Below are positions 1-6,858 of a stretch of 64,000 nucleotides of DNA, piece after piece (the stretch's first letter is position 1; every line of letters starts with the position of its first letter). The stretch lies in assembly GCA_050955105.1 (NCBI GenBank), contig JBPBQZ010000056.1:1-64000 (forward strand). The letters run 5' to 3'. The translations under genes and the position numbers were made by a program. Source of the stretch: JBPBQZ01 sp050955105. Lineage in GTDB: Bacteria; Pseudomonadota; Gammaproteobacteria; Burkholderiales; Burkholderiaceae. Below the pieces are notes generated by a model. The model was not told where the DNA came from and searched no databases. It worked only from the letters and a program-made list of their open reading frames with translations.

Positions 1-214
1 AAAAGTGCTGATTGACCAGCCGAACCACATGAAAGCGATCGGCCACAATCTTGGCATTCGGGAAGTATTTGCGCACGATCTGACGATAAGTATCGGACAG
101 ATCCATCACCACGACTCGCACCTTCTCACGTCCAGGCAGCTGGCTCAAATAGCCCTTCAGGCTTGACTCTGAACGCCCCAGCACCACATCGCACACTTTG
201 TCCAACGGGGACAT
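1..214 (-). pseudogene. ISL3-family transposase fragment (runs off left edge)
   Basis: Read leftward from 214, about 71 residues are open to the window edge. They contain VVMDLSDTYR followed by KIVADRFHVVRLVN, which is the DDE catalytic-core signature of ISL3-family (IS204/IS1001/IS1096/IS1165) transposases. Members of the family are roughly 400-560 aa and begin with a zinc-finger/HTH region. Nothing resembling that region is found to the right of 214, so this copy has lost its 5' part; the 3' part lies outside the window. Neighbouring genes are also fragments, which fits an eroded mobile region. The family call is confident; whether the off-window portion is intact cannot be judged. Confidence 0.75.
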
Positions 215-472
215 CGGTACACCCTCCATTAAGCCTGTTCTTCGCAAAAACAAGTTTAATGAGTACCGGTCGTCCCCCTTTTATGATGAAGAGCCCGATC
301 AATCTCTATCTATTAGCTAGAAGGGATGCTTCAGCTATGGCAGGCAGACCGCGTAAAGATATGCACCCGTCTTCGATTGGGTTCGCGGCCAGCAAGTGGC
401 ACGACTGGATGTTTACTGCGAAGTACGCCGTTGCGGCGGCAGACATGCTCCAATCCTGACCATGAGATCGCC
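215..472. other. unassigned stretch between transposase fragment and cPPR pseudogene
   Basis: No convincing gene. A short open stretch at 335-459 (+) starts MAGRPRK, a beginning also seen in phage terminase small subunits, but it ends after 41 codons and its remainder resembles nothing I recognise. I would not annotate it as a gene. Confidence 0.3.
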
Positions 473-784
473 ATGACATACCGCATGTTCATCGACGACA
501 TCCGCGACCCCATCGACGCCGACTGGCGCATCGCACGCACGCACGTCAGCCGAAGCAATCGCGATGCTGGAAGACCTTGGCTGCCCTATTGAAATCTCGT
601 TCGATCACGACCTTGGCGCCGACGACACCGCCATGTTGGTCGTTAGGCGTCTGATCGATCTTGATCTGAATGCTGGTGGCACTTTTATTCCGCCGAACTT
701 CACCTATTCGGTACACAGCGCAAACCCGGTCGGACGGGAGAACATTCAGGGGCTGCTTGGTCGTATCTCGCCATTCGAAACTAA
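473..784 (+). pseudogene. cyclic-phosphate processing receiver (cPPR)-like protein, two frameshifts
   Basis: The translation starts MTYRMFIDDIRDP at 473 and continues in a second frame with LEDLGCPIEISFDHDLG and then YSVHSANPVGR, the acidic D-D and FDHDLG motifs of the small cPPR receiver-like family (about 100 aa). Two indels break it. Near 538-552 the tract cgcacgcacgcacg appears to carry one extra ACGC unit; removing it restores TSAEAIAMLED. Near 762 one T appears to be missing; restoring it gives LLGRYLAIRN and a stop at 782-784, the expected family length. The frame relations (+1, then -1) were checked from coordinates. Function in the family is inferred processing of cyclic-phosphate ends; this copy should be inactive. 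A sequencing error could explain either indel, though two in 300 bp favours decay. Confidence 0.7.
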
Positions 785-801
785 ACTTCAAGCGCCTTAT
801 G

Positions 802-1521
802 TTAGCTGGCGTCGCCGCATGTACTTAGCATGCGAACGATTTTGCCCTTCAGACATTTGTCCAGTGTCGCCAGTCCGCCAGCAGCAGGAGAAGTATCCAC
901 GTTCATCGAGTCGCGGAGCACGTCGTTTAGAAAGTTGCCGACCGGCAATCGCCAGTCTTTTGGCAAGTGGTACTTCTTCGCAATGGCCGCCCCGGCCTTG
1001 TGATCGGCGACATCCGTATCCATACCCCTCTCGATCAGTTTCTGGTTTAAGTCCGAGAAGTCGTCGTAGATATCTACGTCGCGCTGCGTGGACAGGTGCG
1101 CCGCGTCAGCTTGCAAGACTTTCCACTTGTTCTTATCGTCCCAGACTGAGTGGCTTGGGTCTGGACTGTAGTAGGCGTGCGCTACTTCGCGGAATCTGTC
1201 GCCCTGCGGCTGGGTCACTTCATTGCGGCGCACCGACACTTCGACCGAATCCGCGCCGAATGTCGCTACCTTCTCGGCAATCGCTATCGACGTTGCTGAC
1301 CATTGCGCCGCCGTTCCACCGCTAACGCCGACCAGCACCTTCGCGACCTTCACGTTGTTCTGAAACATGTCGCTTAACATGGCCGCTTCAACATTGAACG
1401 GGAGAGCGGAAACGGTCGGGGCGTTAGGGTTAGTGACTGGCGTTATGGTTGTCGTTTCATTGGATTTCCCGCATGCACCTAAAAGGCCGAGCGTAAGTAA
1501 CGCCAATGGCAGTGATTTCAT
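802..1521 (-). CDS. putative lipoprotein of unknown function
   Basis: This 239-aa protein begins with a lipoprotein signal peptide: a hydrophobic stretch ending LLGAC with the lipidated cysteine at residue 17, followed by a Thr/Asn/Pro-rich linker. The remaining about 200 residues are soluble and contain no motif I recognise. The start at 1521 is preceded by CGGGGAAT, a good ribosome-binding site. It is expected to be anchored in the outer membrane facing the periplasm. The gene converges on the cPPR pseudogene and is divergent from the small secreted protein at 1671. It looks intact in an otherwise decayed neighbourhood. Confidence 0.65.
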   Translation of the reverse strand: MKSLPLALLTLGLLGACGKSNETTTITPVTNPNAPTVSALPFNVEAAMLSDMFQNNVKVAKVLVGVSGGTAAQWSATSIAIAEKVATFGADSVEVSVRRNEVTQPQGDRFREVAHAYYSPDPSHSVWDDKNKWKVLQADAAHLSTQRDVDIYDDFSDLNQKLIERGMDTDVADHKAGAAIAKKYHLPKDWRLPVGNFLNDVLRDSMNVDTSPAAGGLATLDKCLKGKIVRMLSTCGDAS

Positions 1522-1670
1522 AATTCCCCGGAACGTTTTTCAGACCTTGCCTGTTGTGATTGGTGTTTCTGCTACTACCCCGGTCCCGTTCCGATTATAG
1601 AATCGCAAGGCGTTGGTATGATAATGAAAGACTGTTGCCGACAAAATTCTAGATACATCCGGGGACCACC

Positions 1671-1937
1671 ATGAAAACCGAATCAATTGCAGTCTGCTTG
1701 TGCCTGATTTCAACCGTTGCATTTGCGCGGGGCGGCGGTCTTGGCGGTGGTCACAGTAGCTACCACACAAGCAGCAGCGGTGAGCACTACGTCAGCGGAT
1801 ACACGCGTAGCAACGGCACCTATGTTGTGGGACACCAGCAAACCAACCCGAACGGTACCAAGTACGACAACTGGTCTTCGAAAGGTAACGTGAATCCCTA
1901 CACCGGCAAGGAAGGGACCGTCGATCCGTCGAAGTGA
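1671..1937 (+). CDS. small secreted Gly/Ser/Tyr/Asn-rich protein
   Basis: An 88-aa protein with an N-terminal signal peptide (about residues 1-20, ending AFA) and a low-complexity mature part containing GYTRSNGTYV, a short HQQTNPNGTKYDNWSSKGN block and a terminal NPYTGKEGT motif. This repeat-like 'NGTYV...NPNG...NW.TKGN.NPYTGK' arrangement is common in small exported proteins of proteobacteria whose function is not known. GGGGA lies 7-8 nt upstream of the ATG. No neighbour suggests a role. Confidence 0.65.
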   Translation: MKTESIAVCLCLISTVAFARGGGLGGGHSSYHTSSSGEHYVSGYTRSNGTYVVGHQQTNPNGTKYDNWSSKGNVNPYTGKEGTVDPSK

Positions 1938-2029
1938 TAGGCGTTCAACGCCGTAACTGTAGGGTTGCCGCTTGACATACGTTGCTCTCGTCAAGCGGCG
2001 CTTTTATCAAGACACAGGATTGACTTGAC

Positions 2030-2311
2030 GTGACAATCGATAAGACGTTCTATCTGCTGCATACCAGCGGTGCCAAGTTGTACCCTTATCTCATCAAAAA
2101 GCGTTCTACCAGAACAGTAGCTTTTCGTGTTGCAGCGCCGGGAAAGCGCGACGCACACGATTTGGGAGAAGAGATTACTGACATTACCGTGGTGATAGAC
2201 AAGGTTTACCACCACGGATATTCCGTCAGGGCCAAAGCGGAAGATGGTAGTCGCGCCGGTTCGTACCGAGCGGCTGGACGGAGTATTGTCAGCGTATTCC
2301 CGGGGCGCTGA
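2030..2311 (+). CDS. hypothetical protein, 93 aa
   Basis: An open frame starting with GTG at 2030 (AGGA about 11 nt upstream) encodes a basic 93-aa soluble protein without signal peptide or membrane segment. I recognise no family. Codon choice looks like real coding sequence (few rare codons, balanced hydrophobic pattern such as DITVVIDKVYHHGYSV), but length is short and the start is not well supported. It lies upstream of and co-directional with the TIR-like gene, with a 126-bp gap, so it may or may not share its transcript. Confidence 0.4.
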   Translation: MTIDKTFYLLHTSGAKLYPYLIKKRSTRTVAFRVAAPGKRDAHDLGEEITDITVVIDKVYHHGYSVRAKAEDGSRAGSYRAAGRSIVSVFPGR

Positions 2312-2437
2312 TTTCTAACACGGTAGTTCGACGGGGCACGGAAAATTGAACGGGTTGTTCGCACTGTCACTGCGCTCTGAAATCCAACCACGGATGTAGA
2401 ATCTTCCGCAATCTGACGATTGCAGCGACGGTACCAT

Positions 2438-3226
2438 ATGCCAACGTGCTTTGTGATTCAACCGTTCAACGACACCTACAATAAGCGGTTTGACAGCCTG
2501 TACAAGCCCGCAATCGAAGCGGCGGGTATGACGGCTTACCGGGTCGATCTGGATTCGTCCGCAGTCGTCTTGGTTGAAGCCATTGAAACAAACATCAAGC
2601 GGGCAGCGGTTTGTCTGGCGGACATTTCGGAAGACAATCCAAACGTATGGTACGAACTTGGGTTTGCCTATGCAGCGGGCCGACCGGTGGTAATGGCGTG
2701 TTCTGACCAGCGTGGAAGGACTGCCAAACCGTTCCCTTTTGACATCCAGCATCGCGCCATCGTCACGTATAAGACAGAAGCGCCGCAAGACTTTCAGCTA
2801 TTCCAGCAGAAATTAACGGACAAACTGAGAGCAATGCTTGAACAGGGCGAGGCGCTGGAAGAGATTGCGGAGCGGACGAACGTGGCCGCCGTGGACGGAC
2901 TTTCACCCCAAGAGGTCACAGTGCTGGGTGTGATTGCCAGCAGTGTCTTCCAAGACGACCTTGCAGTATCGATCAGTGAGGTTCGGAATAACTGCGAAAG
3001 CGTCGGATTAAACAACCTCGGCTTCAATCTCGGTCTTCGCCGTCTGAAAGCAAAGTCGTTCGTCGTTGCTGAAGAGCTGAGTGATGATAATAGCTACAAC
3101 TCGTATCCCGGCGTGAGGGTGACTGATGCTGGATGGGGCTGGATCGAAGCCAACGAACAGAAATTCACGTTCCAAGCTTCTGGTTCTAAGAAGGTTAATA
3201 CGTTCGACGACGAAATCCCGTTTTGA
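2438..3226 (+). CDS. TIR/nucleoside deoxyribosyltransferase-like protein with C-terminal winged helix
   Basis: A 262-aa protein when started at the ATG at 2438 (a TTG six codons upstream is also in frame). Residues about 1-135 open with CFVIQPFNDTYNKRFDSLY and reach NPNVWYELGFAYAAGRPV, a flavodoxin-like Rossmann fold in which the Glu of W-Y-E-L-G is the conserved catalytic position of the TIR / 2'-deoxyribosyltransferase superfamily. Enzymes of this superfold cleave N-glycosidic bonds of nucleosides or NAD. Residues about 160-245 resemble a winged helix-turn-helix (LSPQEVTVLGVIAS, then LNNLGFNLGLRRLKAKSFV). It ends DDEIPF. It has no partner operon and sits among toxin and transposase remnants, so a conflict or immunity role is plausible but inferred. 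Confidence 0.55.
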   Translation: MPTCFVIQPFNDTYNKRFDSLYKPAIEAAGMTAYRVDLDSSAVVLVEAIETNIKRAAVCLADISEDNPNVWYELGFAYAAGRPVVMACSDQRGRTAKPFPFDIQHRAIVTYKTEAPQDFQLFQQKLTDKLRAMLEQGEALEEIAERTNVAAVDGLSPQEVTVLGVIASSVFQDDLAVSISEVRNNCESVGLNNLGFNLGLRRLKAKSFVVAEELSDDNSYNSYPGVRVTDAGWGWIEANEQKFTFQASGSKKVNTFDDEIPF

Positions 3227-3501
3227 ATGACCGCTGTTCGATGAAGATGCTGTGTCGGTCCTATGAGAGCAGCGGTTGGCGAAAGCTTGGACGCTGTTCA
3301 AGCGCCTTTCTGGTTAGCGTTTTACGGTTCATGAACGATGTCCGCCCATGGGAAATGTATGGAGCTTCATCAAGTTTTGCTGTGCCGCGCTTTGTATGCC
3401 AAGGCGGAGACATGCCTTGCCCGCAATTACGGGGTTCATATCGGATTGGTTGTTTCGATTGCACAGGACGCGGCGAGCTTTTCCTGCGTGCTGTCATGAA
3501 A

Positions 3502-3699
3502 GGGACTGTCAGATTTTTTGTGTTCGAGGCGCTTAAGGCTGTCCGCTTTTTCAGCAGGCAGCGGTTTCAGGATATCTCAGTCGTAGGGATGCGTGAAGCG
3601 CTCTTCGTACAGTATCGCGAATTGGTTCATGGCTGCTTTCCAGTCGTGCGGGGCACGCTTCCGACCAACTGTGATGTTACGCAGCACCAGCCATAACTG
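3502..3699 (-). mobile_element. IS256-family element remnant (3' end)
   Basis: On the minus strand, 3699-3577 reads QLWLVLRNITVGRKR, then DWKAAMNQFAILYEERF, then a stop. This is the C-terminus of IS256-family (mutator-like) transposases, where the final block is typically W..A..QFAI.F.ERF. Beyond the stop, 3502-3522 begins GGGACTGTCAGATTTTTTG, which fits the terminal inverted repeat of such elements. Only about 40 of some 400 codons remain. The IS3 element at 3700 starts exactly where the homology stops, so the IS256 copy was truncated by, or recombined with, that element. Confidence 0.65.
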
Positions 3700-4528
3700 T
3701 AGTGGTCAACTAATCCCGGACACCTAGTTAAGTTTTTCTTCCGCGACCGCCGGCGCAACACCGCCGTTGAACTGATGCGGCCGAACCCAGTTGTACCGCT
3801 GCATCAAGTAAAAGCTGATGTCCCGCTGGATTTTGACGATGTCGTGTAGCCAGTGCTGGGCACCCATTCCGTTTTCAAGCTGCGAAACAACCGCTCCATC
3901 GGCGAGTTATCCCAACAATTTCCGCGCCGACTCATGCTCTGCTGAATCCTGTAGCGCCACAGTCGCTGACGGAATTTCCTGCTGGCATATTGCCGACCCT
4001 GATCAGACCGAAACAGCAAATCCGACCGGTGCCCGCGCTGCTCCAAAAGCTATGTCCAGTGCTTGCACGACCAAATCGGCATCAGGACTCGTCGAGAACG
4101 CCCAACCCAAGACGCGGCGCGTAACAGATCCAGTACAACCGCCAAGTAATGCCACCGTCCCTGCGCCCACAAATACGTGATCTCGCCACACCAGACTAGA
4201 TTTTGATGCGCGACATTGAATTGCCTGTTCAACATATTCGGAATATCAACACGTTCGACCGGAGCCCGTTTATAACCATGGCCGCCTGGTTGCTTGCAGA
4301 TCAACCCGAGCTCATCCATGAGTCGACTGACTTTAAAGCGACCAATCGTGGCGCCTTGCTCGCGCATGGAGCGACTCGCATCCGCGTCGTTGTAGTTCTG
4401 GTCAAGAACCAAGGACGCAGCACTGCGCTTGAACTCAGGAGAAAACGATCGACGTTGCTTGCTCATCAGACACCTCTTTATGGCGAGCATTCTCGCCAAA
4501 ATCGGTCTCCGGGGTCATTGGACCACCA
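3700..4528. mobile_element. IS3-family element, internally deleted, with both inverted repeats
   Basis: Imperfect terminal repeats are visible: 3700-3724 (tagtggtcaactaatcccgg...) and, inverted, 4504-4528 (tggtggtccaatgaccccgg...), matching at about 18 of 24 positions. The interior encodes decayed OrfA/OrfB on the minus strand. The total length of 829 bp is short of the 1.2-1.5 kb usual for IS3-family elements because the middle is missing. I could not identify a clear target-site duplication; the left neighbour is an IS256 remnant and the right neighbour the antitoxin gene. Confidence 0.7.
3724..4466 (-). pseudogene. IS3-family transposase OrfA/OrfB, deleted and frameshifted
   Basis: Starting at 4466 the reading begins MSKQRRSFSPEFKRSAASLV (OrfA N-terminal HTH) but after about 35 residues jumps into OrfB (REQGATIGRFKVSRLMDELG), so the end of OrfA and start of OrfB are deleted. 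The catalytic core then appears in pieces in different frames: HQNLVWCGEITYLW (W-G-E-I-T-Y in place of the usual W-x-x-D-I-T-Y), VLGWAFSTSPDADLVVQALD, then SDQGRQYASRKFR and RRGNCWDNSPMERLFRSLK, and finally YLMQRYNWVRPHQFNGG before the stop at 3724-3726. At least three frame changes are needed, and the first catalytic Asp is a Glu. The protein cannot be functional. Confidence 0.75.
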
Positions 4529-4540
4529 CAGTTTCAGTAC

Positions 4541-4846
4541 TTATTCTGCAAGCTCGGCCGTCAGTTCAGGATGCTTGATAATCAGACGCAATAGGCACAG
4601 CACTGCGCCCGACGGTGCAAAGCGGCCCTGCTCCCAATCGCGCAGGGTGGCGACCGGCGTACCGATGCGTTCAGCGAATGCAGGTTGAGTCATGCCGGAC
4701 GCCTCACGCGCTTGCCGCACGATTATCTGTTCAGGACTGGTCACTCGACCGACGCGGCCCTTCGCCTCTTCAAGCGCCTGACGCAGATCCGGGAGCGGCT
4801 CACCGGCATCGACCTCAATGGCCTTGGCGATCTTTTCGATGTTCAT
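4541..4846 (-). CDS. HigA/NadS-type antitoxin, helix-turn-helix
   Basis: A 101-aa protein beginning MNIEKIAKAIEV. The C-terminal half (about residues 45-95) is an Xre-type helix-turn-helix: QIIVRQAREASGMTQPAFAERIGTPVATLRDWEQGR. Such proteins neutralise RelE/HigB-type mRNA interferases and repress their own operon. The start at 4846 was chosen over an upstream in-frame ATG because AGGTGG lies just before it and because the upstream codons overlap the toxin remnant in another frame. The cognate toxin upstream is truncated, so this antitoxin now stands alone. The operator at 4966-4982 is probably its binding site. Confidence 0.75.
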   Translation of the reverse strand: MNIEKIAKAIEVDAGEPLPDLRQALEEAKGRVGRVTSPEQIIVRQAREASGMTQPAFAERIGTPVATLRDWEQGRFAPSGAVLCLLRLIIKHPELTAELAE

Positions 4847-4955
4847 CACACCACCTTTCGTATGTCCTTGAAGCGATAAAGTCGAAACGTTCGGCCTGGG
4901 ACCAGACACGTTCAGCTTGCTTCTGGAAAGTAGGGATTTCGATCACGGTCCGCAT
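4815..4955 (-). pseudogene. HigB/RelE-type toxin, internally deleted
   Basis: From the ATG at 4955 the frame reads MRTVIEIPTFQKQAERVW, then SQAERFDFIAS, the N-terminus of the HigB2/RelE-like (DUF1044-type) toxins that normally run to about 100-115 aa. It then passes abruptly into an unrelated basic tail (RTYERWCDEH) and stops at 4815-4817, overlapping the antitoxin start in another frame. Only 46 codons remain, and the ribosome-binding and catalytic C-terminal half is gone. This fits an internal deletion of about 200 bp that kept the promoter, toxin start and antitoxin. Confidence 0.65.
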
Positions 4956-4962
4956 AATCTTA

Positions 4963-4990
4963 TTAATACGGGTTTCCCGTATAATATCAA
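4963..4990 (-). promoter_or_regulatory. toxin-antitoxin promoter with operator in its spacer
   Basis: Read leftward, TTGATA (4990-4985) and TATTAA (4968-4963) form a -35/-10 pair with a 16-bp spacer. The perfect inverted repeat ATACGGG-ttt-CCCGTAT occupies 4966-4982, covering the spacer and the -10 edge. This is the classic layout for autorepression by an HTH antitoxin. The toxin ATG at 4955 lies only about 8 bp past the -10, so the toxin message would be nearly leaderless. Promoter elements are by eye. Confidence 0.55.
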
Positions 4991-5176
4991 GTTAGATCAT
5001 TGGAAATCCCCTGTGCCGTTTCCTCCCTTCCACGCCGCAAGGTAGCGAACCGCGGTCGTCTAGATAGAGCAGTCCACAGCACGCTCGCTGACGGTCGGGG
5101 CGGCTGGCTGTACCTCCCGGGAAGACCTCGGATTCGCCAGCATACAGGCTTTCGATTCGCGGTACCGGTTGATTAT

Positions 5177-5458
5177 CTAGTCGTCAGGCGACAGAGACTT
5201 GTACATCGCCTTCAGGTCAGGAACCGACACGTCGATCCCTCGAACACTGAGTGACACGTGACGTTCGTCAAAGAGGCGCTCTATCGCCCTATTCCTGTCA
5301 GCAGCAGTACCGTGATGAAGTTTTCTATGGCAATTTGGGCACCAGGCGACGATGACCTCACGTTGCTTGGCGTGCGGCTGAATCGGCCTTGCGCGACCTG
5401 GCGCCGACCGTTCTCGGCGTAGCTGCCCTAGCGGATCGTTTAGCCTGCATCCCAGGGG
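5177..5458 (-). pseudogene. HNH endonuclease C-terminal remnant
   Basis: A reverse-strand frame open from 5458 to the stop at 5177-5179 contains HAKQREVIVAWCPNCHRKLHHG, the C-x-x-C-H and H-H core of a zinc-binding HNH nuclease, followed by a 45-residue tail ending KSLSPDD. There is no start codon with a ribosome-binding site, and an in-frame stop lies at 5459-5461, so only the C-terminal portion remains. Such nucleases accompany phage packaging or restriction genes; no partner is present here. The family call rests on the CPNCH...LHHG motif. Confidence 0.55.
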
Positions 5459-5462
5459 TTAA

Positions 5463-5735
5463 TCACGTGCACGCCACTGCCTCGAAAGGTCCAGTGTCAC
5501 GCGTCGCCACGGCAAAGCGGTGAGCGGTCGCTACAGCGGCGATGTAACCGTCAGCCGCTCCGATTGCTTTCCCCGCCGATTTGGCCCGCGATCGGATAAC
5601 GGCATAGGCCCTGGCCGCCGCTACGTCAAGGGGGAGAATACGTGATCCAAACAGACCGAGGATGCGCTGTTCCAGGGCCACGTTTAGCCCCTCTTTTGGT
5701 TTGCCGTCTGGTAGAGCGGCTACCCCATATGCCGG
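5463..5735 (-). pseudogene. VapC-like PIN-domain toxin, 5'-truncated
   Basis: The reverse frame reads YGVAALPDGK, then EQRILGLFGSRILPLDVAAARAYA and IGAADGYIAAVATAHRFAVATRD, the second half of VapC/FitB-type PIN ribonucleases. The acidic D of AADGYIAA and the D of ATRD are conserved metal ligands. The first about 45-50 residues, including the first catalytic Asp of the LLDTN motif, are absent: upstream sequence is open but unrelated. No VapB antitoxin gene is adjacent. It should be inactive. Confidence 0.65.
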
Positions 5736-5944
5736 ATGCCTTAATCGCGAGGGCTTGTCCGCTGTGACGGAGCCTTGACCTCAATCAGCTAAACATAAAC
5801 ATCGGAGCAGCGCACTAAACCGCTGAGCAGTAAGCAATTTGCTGCCTGTCGAGCACCTGCCACCCTTCACGTTTGATGTGCCAGCAAGTCCGTGATCGCT
5901 TTCTTGCATGTCGAACCTCAACATCGCAGCGCCCCCGGGCACCT

Positions 5945-6709
5945 TCACGCGTTCGAAAGACTTTCCGAAATGATATCGGCACACGCAATCACACGCGAAA
6001 CCAGCCGCTGATAGCGTTCCTCGGAATCGCCCGATTCCGCATCGAACACCAATGCGACGCAACCGAGCACCTGATCTTCACGCAAAATCGGTGAGGCAAT
6101 GCCGACACTTCGATCGCGCAACTCCGAGACGGTCAGCGCATGGCGATTCGCCCGGATCCGGGACAGCTCCGAATTAAAACTCTTCCAGTCCGGGCAGCGC
6201 GACGTCGCCTTGATTTCGGCTTCGTTCTCTAGATAGACCTGCTTCAACGCCCGATTCGGCAACGAAGCCAGCACCACCTTGGAAGTCGCGCCCACGAAAA
6301 GCGGCACCGTGACGCCACGTTGATACACCGGCTCGCGGTGCGGCGCTTTGCCATGCTCCTGGTGCACGCACATCACGCAATCCCGGTAGCGGCGACACAG
6401 AACGGCCGTCGCGTCTTCCCGCGTCTCTTGCAGCAGCACGCGCATCGGCGCGGCGGCGGAACTGATCAACGGATCGTTACGACGCAGCAGCCAGTCGAAA
6501 TGCACGAATGCCGGGCCCAGCGTATAGCCGCCGTTGCCGGCCGGATCGAGAAATCCCGCGTCTTTTAGCGCGCTCACGTCTCGATACACCGTGCGAATCG
6601 ATGCGTTCAAACTCTCCGCCATTTCCTCGATGGTCCAGATTGATTCCGGGCCGTCAAACAGGTTGATGAGCGTGAGGGCGCGGGACAAGGAGTTGGCCGC
6701 TGAAACCAT
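5945..6709 (-). CDS. IclR-family transcriptional regulator
   Basis: A 254-aa protein with an N-terminal winged helix (about residues 8-65: SLSRALTLINLF, WTIEEMAESLNASIRTVYRDVSAL) and the IclR effector-binding domain in the remainder (VPLFVGATSKVVLAS, then ELRDRSVGIASPI). The start at 6709 is preceded by AGGAAG at good spacing; the frame is open 29 codons further up but without such a site. It is transcribed divergently from the ABC transporter/amidohydrolase operon and a 22-bp palindrome lies between them, so it most likely controls that operon in response to its substrate. Confidence 0.85.
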   Translation of the reverse strand: MVSAANSLSRALTLINLFDGPESIWTIEEMAESLNASIRTVYRDVSALKDAGFLDPAGNGGYTLGPAFVHFDWLLRRNDPLISSAAAPMRVLLQETREDATAVLCRRYRDCVMCVHQEHGKAPHREPVYQRGVTVPLFVGATSKVVLASLPNRALKQVYLENEAEIKATSRCPDWKSFNSELSRIRANRHALTVSELRDRSVGIASPILREDQVLGCVALVFDAESGDSEERYQRLVSRVIACADIISESLSNA

Positions 6710-6773
6710 GTTTTGATTCTTCCTGCTGTAAGGGGATTTAGCTGTATCGGTTTGCGGGCCGATTGTAACATGG

Positions 6774-6795
6774 TGGCAAAAACACATTTTTGCCA
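6774..6795. promoter_or_regulatory. palindromic operator, probable IclR-regulator site
   Basis: TGGCAAAAA-caca-TTTTTGCCA is a perfect inverted repeat with 9-bp arms. It ends 4 bp before the -35 element of the rightward promoter (6800) and lies upstream of the divergent iclR-type gene. That position suits either activation of the operon or autorepression. Confidence 0.65.
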
Positions 6796-6799
6796 TATG

Positions 6800-6828
6800 T
6801 TGACAATTGGTATTTGACTATCTACTCT
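6800..6828 (+). promoter_or_regulatory. sigma-70-like promoter of the cyclic-amide operon
   Basis: TTGACA at 6800-6805 is a consensus -35; 17 bp later TACTCT (6823-6828) is a weak -10, as expected for an activator-dependent promoter. It lies about 30 bp upstream of the ATG at 6859. Confidence 0.45.
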
Positions 6829-6858
6829 TTGCACATCAGTAAGACATCGGGGAAAACC

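Noticed and set aside
785..1325. continuation of the 564 frame to 1325
   Set aside because: Antisense to the lipoprotein gene; the cPPR domain ends by 784 once the T deletion is allowed for.
3223..3696. 157-codon open frame after the TIR-like gene
   Set aside because: It runs antisense through the IS256 transposase C-terminus and the element end; its own translation has no domain or ribosome-binding site support.
3818..4688. plus-strand open frames across the IS3 element
   Set aside because: The coding evidence (SDQG, WDNSPMERL, SPEFKR) is on the minus strand; these are shadows.
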